5,171 nucleotides of DNA from Bacillota bacterium. GTDB lineage: Bacteria; Bacillota; Clostridia; Oscillospirales; Acutalibacteraceae. The stretch lies in NCBI GenBank assembly GCA_023397245.1, contig JAEWUH010000026.1:1-5171 (forward strand), written 5' to 3'. Under the pieces are notes generated by a model, which was not told the DNA's origin, ran no database searches, and was given only the letters and a program-made list of their open reading frames with translations. Each line of letters begins with the position of its first letter. The first letter of the stretch is position 1. A program made the position numbers and the translations under genes. Positions 1 through 4,657 of the stretch are shown piece by piece.

Positions 1-288
1 ATGGTGGTTTCAAACCTGATGGAAAATGCAATTCAAGCTTGCGGAAGGCTGCCGGAAAATCAGGCCCCCTATCTCCGCTTCACCTGCCGAAGCGTGGGGC
101 GGCTGCTTTTGGAAATGGGAAATCCCTGTGCAGCGGAAACTGCCCTTGACGAAAACGGCTATCCCGTCACTCATCAAGAGGGCCACGGTATCGGCAGCAA
201 AAGCGTTATCGCTTTTGCAAAAAAGTATGACGGCGAGCTGCTGTATAAAATTGAAAACGGTGTTTTTCGGGTTCGATTGCTGGTGTAA
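1..288 (+). CDS. GHKL-domain sensor histidine kinase, C-terminal fragment (5' end outside window)
   Basis: This is the last 95 residues of a histidine kinase ATP-binding domain of the GHKL superfamily, most like the AgrC/natural-product or peptide-sensing kinases of Firmicutes. The N-box is visible at residues 5-13 (NLMENAIQA), where Asn and Glu would coordinate Mg-ATP. The G-box is at residues 61-68 (GHGIGSKS). A degenerate middle motif, EMGNPC (38-43), stands where AgrC-type kinases have their reduced D-box. The sensor segment, membrane helices and phospho-accepting His are absent, so the ATG at position 1 is almost certainly an internal Met and the real gene begins upstream of the window. 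The stop is TAA at 286-288. A response regulator is probably encoded upstream, but this cannot be seen. Family assignment is firm; the stimulus is unknown. Confidence 0.85.
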   Translation: MVVSNLMENAIQACGRLPENQAPYLRFTCRSVGRLLLEMGNPCAAETALDENGYPVTHQEGHGIGSKSVIAFAKKYDGELLYKIENGVFRVRLLV

Positions 289-393
289 AAGAGGGTAACG
301 TGTGGCCGCGGCAGATTTGTCCGGCTTTTGAGCCAGGAGCCGATACTCCAATTTCGCCGGGCAGTACGGATTATTCTAAGGCATTGTATTTTG

Positions 394-432
394 TAAGGGT
401 TGGATTTATAATCAAGATAAATCCAATCCTTA
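394..432. repeat. 16-bp inverted repeat / hairpin downstream of the kinase gene
   Basis: Arms 394-409 and 417-432 pair over 16 bp with one G-U (399/427) around a 7-nt loop (aatcaag). It lies about 105 bp after the kinase stop and about 80 bp before the next gene. There is no T-run after either arm, so it is not a textbook intrinsic terminator. It could be a U-less terminator, an mRNA 3'-end stabiliser or a small mobile-element end. The pairing is directly visible; its role is not. Confidence 0.55.
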
Positions 433-502
433 GTTCTATTGAGGGATATAAAAAACGTTTCCTGTGGATTAAGCCAAACTGTCTATCGGATCTCCTTTTC
501 AT

Positions 503-507
503 GGAGG
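503..507 (+). promoter_or_regulatory. Ribosome binding site fixing the start at 514
   Basis: GGAGG lies 6 nt before the ATG at 514. It decides the start of the membrane-protein gene against the in-frame upstream ATG at 439, which has no such site and would add 25 non-hydrophobic residues ahead of the first membrane helix. Confidence 0.85.
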
Positions 508-513
508 TATAAA

Positions 514-1029
514 ATGAATTATTTCATTATTATTTCAGTTAGTTTTGGCGTACCTGCGATTGTTTTATTTGTTCTGGCCGTCTGCTTTTTTATCAAAGAA
601 AAAAACAAACAAAAAAATTGTATACAGAAAACCGTAGGAACAGTTTTCAGATACAGTTTTATGGATAATGATCTCTGTCTTCCTTTGGTAGAATATTTTG
701 TGGAAGGAAAACGATATGTCGGTAAGAGAAAATGGCGGTCGTATAAAATTATTCGGACTGCATCGATAAAGCAGTCTGCTGCGGAATCAAACATTGAAAA
801 GAACACTCTGACTCTGCGGGGAAATGCCTTTTTCATGGAAAACCCTATGAAAGAGTTATATCCGATCGGCATGCAATTAGATGTGTATTATAATCCTGCA
901 AAACCGAAGGAGAATTATGTACAGGTGATTGAAAAGCGGGCAAGCATGATCGGCATTGTATTATTATTATGCAGCATAGGTATGCCGTTGATTGGCGTTG
1001 GAATGTATTTTTTGATCATGTTAACGTAA
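514..1029 (+). CDS. DUF3592-like two-TM membrane protein
   Basis: A 171-residue protein of unknown function with the usual DUF3592 layout. There is an N-terminal membrane helix (about residues 4-27), a basic stretch (28-35), a soluble beta-rich domain and a C-terminal membrane helix (about 144-169). Typical family features in the domain are VGTV (41-44), the strand pair PLVEYFVEGKRYVG (57-70) and, near the end, PIGMQLDVYYNPAKP (117-131). The last resembles the hallmark 'G..v.V.YnP.nP' segment. The start at 514 is chosen because GGAGG lies 6 nt upstream and the protein then begins directly with the hydrophobic segment. The gene stands alone: 225 bp follow the kinase stop and 124 bp precede the next gene, both in the same direction. 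It is AT-richer than the kinase and sugar genes. I do not know its role; the family is often found in gut Firmicutes near stress or immunity-like genes, but nothing here supports a specific function. Confidence 0.72.
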   Translation: MNYFIIISVSFGVPAIVLFVLAVCFFIKEKNKQKNCIQKTVGTVFRYSFMDNDLCLPLVEYFVEGKRYVGKRKWRSYKIIRTASIKQSAAESNIEKNTLTLRGNAFFMENPMKELYPIGMQLDVYYNPAKPKENYVQVIEKRASMIGIVLLLCSIGMPLIGVGMYFLIMLT

Positions 1030-1153
1030 TGTAAATCAGTTTACGAAAACTTGGGTTTGAGAAACGGGCGTATTTGTTCCCATACACCTATAAATTCTTC
1101 GCTTGCTTTTGTAACGCGATCAAATAATTTCTATTTATTAAAGGAGATATTAT

Positions 1154-1561
1154 ATGGAACGTGGCAGTATGGATAAGTTGTTTGTCGATTTATTGAATCA
1201 TTACAATCAAGCCTTCTATGATAAAGACATAAACAAACTAAAAGAATTCTATGACTCGACCAACAATGTCCTTATCTACTTTGACAATCATAAGAATAAT
1301 GATACCTACTGTTTAGAGGAACATTTACGCCTAATATCCGACTTTTTTGAGAATGGAAAAGCAACGGAGTCCGGGGGAGTAGAACCTCTTATCATTGAAA
1401 ATTTACATGTGTTTCATACAACGGATTCGGCCTGCCTGTGTTTTATAGCCAGATACAAAAGCTTTCCTGTTCCTGCAGTCAGAGCTACGATGTATTTAGA
1501 GCGCATGGAAAACGAATGGAAAATAATGCATGTTCACTGCTCTTTTGAGCCGGAGAAGTAG
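1154..1561 (+). CDS. SnoaL/NTF2-like (DUF4440-type) small soluble protein
   Basis: A 135-residue cytosolic protein with no signal peptide or membrane helix. An N-terminal helix region (about 7-34, with YNQAFYDKDINKLKEFY) is followed by strands. It ends in the motif EWKIMHVHCSF (121-131), the 'W+I.H.H.S' closing strand typical of SnoaL-like and calcium/calmodulin-kinase-association-like NTF2-fold proteins, which form a cone-shaped ligand pocket, commonly as dimers. Total length fits the fold (about 120-140 residues). AAGGAG at 1141-1146 lies 7 nt before the ATG at 1154, which supports this start over the Met at codon 6 (1169). A TATAAA at 1089-1094 could be a -10 box, but no matching -35 box is seen. 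An intrinsic terminator follows about 65 bp downstream. Ligand or enzymatic activity cannot be predicted; these proteins range from isomerases to simple binding modules. AT-rich like its upstream neighbour. Confidence 0.75.
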   Translation: MERGSMDKLFVDLLNHYNQAFYDKDINKLKEFYDSTNNVLIYFDNHKNNDTYCLEEHLRLISDFFENGKATESGGVEPLIIENLHVFHTTDSACLCFIARYKSFPVPAVRATMYLERMENEWKIMHVHCSFEPEK

Positions 1562-1625
1562 CGAATCAGCCGCTGTGGATTATGGGCACAATTTGAAGAG
1601 AAATGTATATTACGAATAAACATAC

Positions 1626-1660
1626 AAAAAAGACCGTTTTCACGAGGGAAACGGTCTTTT
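1626..1660 (+). terminator. Intrinsic terminator after the SnoaL-like gene
   Basis: Perfect arms AGACCGTTT (1631-1639) and AAACGGTCT (1649-1657) are extended inward by T-G and C-G pairs and outward by an A-run (1626-1630) facing a T-run (1657-1660). This gives a GC-bearing stem of 11 or more bp, a 5-nt loop and a U-tract. The A-tract on the other side means it could also act in the reverse direction. Confidence 0.88.
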
Positions 1661-1682
1661 ATTATACACTTTAAATTGCTCA

Positions 1683-1746
1683 AAATATCGCTGCTTTTGC
1701 CTTGTGAGCCCGACGAACTATCGGACTGCACCGCGCCGCGATATTT
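1683..1746. repeat. Imperfect 12-bp inverted repeat enclosing a small hairpin
   Basis: The arms are AAATATCGCtGC (1683-1694) and GCcGCGATATTT (1735-1746), pairing 11 of 12 positions around a 40-nt interior. The interior carries CCGA (1710-1713) and TCGG (1721-1724), able to form a small inner stem. The base composition changes here from the AT-rich genes to a GC-richer stretch. It could be a structured RNA remnant, an element end or chance; I do not recognise a family. Confidence 0.35.
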
Positions 1747-1980
1747 ACTATTGTGCCTTGCGGCGGTTTCTTATGTGAATTAAGCCCGGATTTTTTTCGG
1801 CCGTTTTAAGACTGATTCAAAGATTTGCGGAATTCAATTTCCGGTACGGTGAAAAAGGCGGGAAAGGGCTCCGGTTTCCTATGTGCACAATGCACGGAAA
1901 ATCAGGTGTAATTATTTATGCATTATGCCTACATGAATTAAAAAACATTTATGTGATTTATTGAAAATGGAAAACAAGTA

Positions 1981-2008
1981 TTGACTTCTGTGGTTGCAAA
2001 GATATACT
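1981..2008 (+). promoter_or_regulatory. Sigma-A-type promoter of the sugar operon
   Basis: The -35 box is TTGACT (1981-1986), the spacer is 16 nt and the -10 box is TATACT (2003-2008), each box 5 of 6 to consensus. The predicted start of transcription near 2014-2016 falls just ahead of the first operator. The mRNA would have a leader of about 170 nt before the regulator's ATG at 2184. Confidence 0.72.
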
Positions 2009-2020
2009 AAAGACAGAATC

Positions 2021-2036
2021 TCGTGCACGAGCACAA
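2021..2036. promoter_or_regulatory. LacI-family operator O1
   Basis: The core GTGCACGAGCAC (2023-2034) is a near-perfect palindrome with the central CG typical of LacI-family operators; the only mismatched pair is A/A next to the centre. It is flanked by T (2021) and A (2036), which also pair. It begins about 12 bp after the -10 box, so a bound repressor would block initiation or early elongation. Its 12-bp core recurs exactly at 2157-2168, which argues against chance. Confidence 0.75.
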
Positions 2037-2154
2037 AAACAAATTATATAAAATTAATTTTGAAAAATGCATTATTATATGTTTTATGCCTAAAAAATAT
2101 TTGTGTAAATGGGCGTTTATTTTGCTTTTGAAGCTTGTGAAATTCCGCGAATTA

Positions 2155-2170
2155 TAGTGCACGAGCACGA
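2155..2170. promoter_or_regulatory. LacI-family operator O2, next to the regulator's RBS
   Basis: The same 12-bp core as O1 (GTGCACGAGCAC, 2157-2168), again flanked by T and A at the outer positions (2155, 2170). It ends 4 nt before the GGAGGT of the regulator gene. Centre-to-centre distance to O1 is 134 bp, about 12.8 helical turns at 10.5 bp per turn, a distance over which looping by a tetrameric or dimer-of-dimers repressor is plausible. A poor -10-like TATAGT (2153-2158) overlaps its left side. Confidence 0.75.
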
Positions 2171-2173
2171 ATC

Positions 2174-2179
2174 GGAGGT
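2174..2179 (+). promoter_or_regulatory. Ribosome binding site deciding the regulator start at 2184
   Basis: GGAGGT lies 4 nt before the ATG at 2184. It supports this start over the in-frame ATG at 2109, which has no such site and would place 25 extra residues ahead of a standard LacI helix-turn-helix and translate straight through O2. Confidence 0.88.
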
Positions 2180-2183
2180 ACCT

Positions 2184-3209
2184 ATGCCGGTTACAATAAA
2201 GGACATTGCGAAAATAGCAAATGTATCCAGAGGCACTGTGGATCGTGCGCTGAACAACCGGGGCGGCGTGAACCGCGAAGTGGAACTGCGGGTAAAAAAA
2301 ATCGCCGCGGATATGGGGTATAAGCCCAACCGGGCAGGCAAGGCGCTGGCCGCAAGAAAAAAGCCCATTAAAGTAGGGTGCCTGCTGCCGAGCGTGGATA
2401 ACCCGTTTTTCAACGATGTAATCGCCGGCCTGCGTGCCGCGGAAAAAGAACTTTCCGATTACGGACTCTCCCTTGAACTGGTTATGCAAAAGGGCTATGA
2501 CGTGGAAACGCACCTTGAGGCGATTCAGAGCCTGGTTGACAAAGGGGTTGACGCTCTTTGCCTTACCACCGTGGACGTACCGGTGATATCGGATAAAATT
2601 AACAGGCTGATCCGTTCCGGCATCCCGGTTGCAACCGTCAATTCCGATGTTCGCGGAACCTCGCGGCTGTTCTATGTGGGGTGCAATTACATAAAGGGCG
2701 GGAAGACCGCCGCGGGAATCCTTTCCCTTATCTTAAAGGAAAAAGGGAAAACGCTGATTGTAACCGGTTCCGTTAAAATGCAGGGGCATAATCAGCGCAT
2801 ACACGGCTTCTGTAAGGAAGTAAAGGAGAGCAAATACGATATTTCTATCGTGGATGTTGTGGAAAGCCAGGATGATGACGAAACTGCGTATCAGGTTACG
2901 AAAGAATCCCTCAGCCGCTACCACAGCGTCAACAGCATCTATATTACAGCCGCCGGCGTGGCCGGCGTATGCAGAGCGGTGGAAGAGCTGGGGCTTGCCA
3001 AAAAGCTGTACCTGATTTCATTCGATGATATCCCCACGACCCGGGAAGCGGTTTTAAGCGGAACCATTGACGCGACGATTTGCCAGGAACCGTTTGAGCA
3101 GGGTTATCAGGCCATTAAATATATGTTTAATTATTTTATTGAAGGCGTTATTCCAAAGGGCGGCTTTCACTACACAAATAACGTCGTAAAGATCAAGCAG
3201 AATATTTAG
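2184..3209 (+). CDS. LacI-family transcriptional regulator of a monosaccharide transport operon
   Basis: A 341-residue repressor, normal length for LacI/GalR proteins. The N-terminal helix-turn-helix starts at TIKDIAKIANVS (4-15), with the recognition helix around VSRGTVDRALN (14-24). The hinge helix is near residues 49-58, with the conserved Leu55 in KALA. From KVGCLLPSVDNPFF (63-76) onward it is a two-lobed periplasmic-binding-protein-like sugar-sensing domain, closer to ribose/ChvE-type binding proteins (Peripla_BP_4) than to classic LacI. The start at 2184 is fixed by GGAGGT and by the usual position of the helix-turn-helix. Two identical operator cores lie upstream, one just after the promoter and one beside the ribosome binding site, so autoregulation is likely. 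Located 184 bp ahead of a ChvE-like sugar-binding protein gene in the same direction, it probably responds to the sugar that transporter imports. The actual inducer (xylose, glucose, galactose, arabinose or other) cannot be read from the sequence. Confidence 0.93.
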   Translation: MPVTIKDIAKIANVSRGTVDRALNNRGGVNREVELRVKKIAADMGYKPNRAGKALAARKKPIKVGCLLPSVDNPFFNDVIAGLRAAEKELSDYGLSLELVMQKGYDVETHLEAIQSLVDKGVDALCLTTVDVPVISDKINRLIRSGIPVATVNSDVRGTSRLFYVGCNYIKGGKTAAGILSLILKEKGKTLIVTGSVKMQGHNQRIHGFCKEVKESKYDISIVDVVESQDDDETAYQVTKESLSRYHSVNSIYITAAGVAGVCRAVEELGLAKKLYLISFDDIPTTREAVLSGTIDATICQEPFEQGYQAIKYMFNYFIEGVIPKGGFHYTNNVVKIKQNI

Positions 3210-3224
3210 TTTGCCAAACTATCT

Positions 3225-3348
3225 GCCGGTATTTGCCCGGTTCAGAAGACCTTTTACCTGACGGAAAATATGCACCGGCCGGCGTCGGATTTGGCGCCGG
3301 AATGTAAAACCGTCAGGGCCTGTACTCATTCGAATCTGAACCGGCAAA
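3225..3348 (+). promoter_or_regulatory. Nested three-helix RNA element between regulator and binding-protein genes
   Basis: Three nested helices are visible. P1 pairs 3232-3246 with 3335-3348 (14 bp, one bulged C, TCTGAACCGGCAAA on the right). P2 pairs CCTGACGG (3257-3264) with CCGTCAGG (3310-3317), 8 bp perfect. P3 pairs 3279-3286 with 3293-3300 (8 bp with one G-U, 6-nt loop). No U-tract follows, so it is not a simple terminator. GCCGGT at 3225-3230 can pair instead with ACCGGC at 3274-3279 or 3340-3345, giving alternative folds. It fills most of the 184-bp gap, in which I see no good promoter. Possible roles are protection of the 5' end of the binding-protein message, attenuation, or a ligand-responsive leader. 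I recognise no known RNA family. Confidence 0.6.
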
Positions 3349-3393
3349 AACAACTCGGCGGATAAAAATAAATAAAATAGGGAGTGTATTGTC

Positions 3394-4548
3394 ATGAAAA
3401 AACTATTAGCATTTGTTCTGGCAGCAGCATTGTCATTGACAGCTTTCGGCTGCTCCTCAGCACCTGCCGCCTCCACTGCAGCACCTGCCGCCTCCGCAGC
3501 TCCTGCTGAATCTCAGGCTGCATCTGCAGCGGCTCCTGCCTCAGCAGCATCTGCCGGCGGGCTTGTCGGCGTCGCAATGCCGACGAAATCCCTCCAGCGC
3601 TGGAATGAGGATGGCGCCAACATGAAGAAGGCTCTGGAAGCAAAGGGCTATCAGGTTGAGCTCCAGTACGCGGAAAACGATGTTAACACCCAGGTTTCCC
3701 AGATTGAAAACATGATCACAAAGAAGGTCAAGGTTCTTGTTATCGCTTCCATCGACGGTTCCGCTCTGACCGATGTTCTGCAGCAGGCAGCCGACAACGG
3801 CATCAAGGTTATCGCCTATGACCGCCTGATCATGAAGTCCAAGAACGTGGACTACTACGCAACCTTCGACAACTACAAGGTCGGCACGATTCAGGGCCAG
3901 TTCCTGGAGGAAAAGCTCGGCTTAAAAGAAGGCAAAGGCCCGTTCAATATTGAGATTTTTGCCGGCTCCCCGGATGATAACAACGCAACCTTCTTCTACA
4001 ACGGGGCTATGGACGTTCTCAATCCTTACATAAAGAGCGGCAAGCTCGTTGTAAAGAGCGGCCAGACCGATTTCAAAAAATGCGCCATCCAGTCCTGGAA
4101 ATCCGAAACCGCACAGGCCAGAATGGATAACCTGCTGACCGCAAACTATGCCAACGGCACAAAACTTGACGCTGTTCTTTCTCCGAACGACTCCCTCGCA
4201 ATCGGCGTTGTCGCGGCTCTTAAGAACATCGGCTACAACGGCAAGGATAAGCCTTTCCCGATCCTGACCGGTCAGGACTGCGACAAGCCGAACGTAGTTG
4301 CCATGATCAACGGCGAACAGGCCATGAGCGTATTCAAGGATACCAGAACTCTGGCTGACAAGGTTGTCGGCATGGTGGATTCCGTGCTTCAGGGCAAAGA
4401 TGCGGAAGTTAACGATACGAAGACCTACAACAATGGGGAAAAGGTCGTTCCGTCCTTCCTTTGCGACCCGGTCGCCGTAACCACAGACAACTATAAGAAG
4501 ATTCTGATCGATTCCGGTTATTACAAAGAAGCGGACCTTAAGAAATAA
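3394..4548 (+). CDS. chvE: ChvE-like multiple-monosaccharide ABC transporter substrate-binding lipoprotein
   Basis: A 384-residue extracytoplasmic sugar receptor delivering monosaccharides to a GguAB/MmsAB-type ABC importer. The signal peptide (KK at 2-3, hydrophobic 4-18) ends in the lipobox TAFGC with Cys20 as the lipid-anchored residue. An Ala/Ser/Pro-rich linker spans about 21-54. The mature fold starts at GVAMPTKSLQRW (59-70), a segment characteristic of ChvE. Further family marks are AYDRLI (141-146), SPDDNNA (192-198), PNDSLAIG (264-271) and TGQDCDKPN (292-300), which line the cleft in type-I (cluster B) sugar-binding proteins. Start: AGGGAG at 3379-3384 lies 9 nt before the ATG and directly precedes the signal peptide. 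Codon choice is strongly biased to C-ending codons (ATC, AAC, TTC, TAC, GAC), as in highly expressed genes and unlike the neighbouring ATPase gene. ChvE homologues bind glucose, galactose, xylose or arabinose; specificity here is unknown. Confidence 0.93.
   Translation: MKKLLAFVLAAALSLTAFGCSSAPAASTAAPAASAAPAESQAASAAAPASAASAGGLVGVAMPTKSLQRWNEDGANMKKALEAKGYQVELQYAENDVNTQVSQIENMITKKVKVLVIASIDGSALTDVLQQAADNGIKVIAYDRLIMKSKNVDYYATFDNYKVGTIQGQFLEEKLGLKEGKGPFNIEIFAGSPDDNNATFFYNGAMDVLNPYIKSGKLVVKSGQTDFKKCAIQSWKSETAQARMDNLLTANYANGTKLDAVLSPNDSLAIGVVAALKNIGYNGKDKPFPILTGQDCDKPNVVAMINGEQAMSVFKDTRTLADKVVGMVDSVLQGKDAEVNDTKTYNNGEKVVPSFLCDPVAVTTDNYKKILIDSGYYKEADLKK
3458..3499 (+). repeat. Two 21-bp tandem units in the lipoprotein linker
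   Basis: Units 3458-3478 and 3479-3499 share 17 identical bases at their start (CAGCACCTGCCGCCTCC), encoding a 7-residue Ala/Pro/Ser repeat (APAAS core) just after the lipidated Cys. This in-frame duplication lengthens the flexible tether and is a likely site of length variation between strains. Confidence 0.75.
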
Positions 4549-4569
4549 AAGCTGTACCATCTGCAAACC

Positions 4570-4599
4570 TCAAGCCGGACATTCAAATGTCCGGCTTGA
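4570..4599 (+). other. 14-bp perfect intercistronic hairpin without U-tract
   Basis: Arms 4570-4583 (TCAAGCCGGACATT) and 4586-4599 are perfect complements; the real loop would open to 4-6 nt. It starts 21 nt after the binding-protein stop and is followed by ATCAAAATAAA rather than a T-run, so strong termination is not expected. In binding-protein-dependent transport operons such hairpins commonly protect the binding-protein mRNA from 3' exonucleases or cause partial termination, giving excess receptor over ATPase. That role is inferred here from position and family precedent. Confidence 0.75.
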
Positions 4600-4657
4600 A
4601 TCAAAATAAACAGACAGAGCTTTCGTTTCTGTTCTTTACCAAAAAGGGGGACTGTTT

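Larger units (their letters stand above)
1562..2183. other. Intergenic region: terminator, structured stretch, operon control region
   Basis: About 620 bp with no convincing gene on either strand. In order it holds the terminator at 1626-1660; a stretch with a long-range inverted repeat (1683-1746); a GC-mixed stretch (1747-1880) in which I recognise nothing; an imperfect palindrome GTGCAcaaTGCAC (1883-1895); AT-rich DNA with short repeated boxes; the promoter at 1981-2008; two matching operators; and an AT-rich leader. The only reverse reading frame here (1534-1731) runs through the terminator and is not credible. Confidence 0.7.

Noticed and set aside
439..513. In-frame extension of the DUF3592-like protein from the ATG at 439
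   Set aside because: GGAGG at 503-507 points to 514, and the added residues are not part of the membrane helix.
1534..1731. Reverse-strand 65-residue reading frame
   Set aside because: It runs through the intrinsic terminator and overlaps the end of the SnoaL-like gene; no ribosome binding site was noted and the peptide has no recognisable features.
1960..1977. Catabolite (cre-like) site just upstream of the promoter, around TTGAAAATGGAAAACAAG
   Set aside because: Resembles the cre consensus only in its left half; the central C is T and the right-hand CA is out of register by one base.
2153..2158. Second promoter with -10 TATAGT overlapping O2
   Set aside because: The best -35 (TTGAAG, 2128-2133) is 19 bp away and poor; too weak to list as a promoter.
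2109..2183. In-frame N-terminal extension of the LacI-type regulator from the ATG at 2109
   Set aside because: No ribosome binding site is seen before 2109, it would read through operator O2, and LacI proteins begin directly with the helix-turn-helix as obtained from 2184.
3210..3348. Intrinsic terminator after the LacI-type gene
   Set aside because: The helices are strong but no T-run follows any of them on the forward strand; it is treated as a structured leader element instead.
3392..3643. Reverse-strand frame rich in Arg/Gln opposite the lipoprotein linker
   Set aside because: Shadow of the Ala/Ser/Pro-rich linker of the real gene; the low complexity keeps the opposite frame open.
3922..4566. 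214-residue reverse-strand frame opposite the sugar-binding protein
   Set aside because: Lies entirely over a strongly supported gene with biased codons; an open antisense frame is expected from that codon bias.
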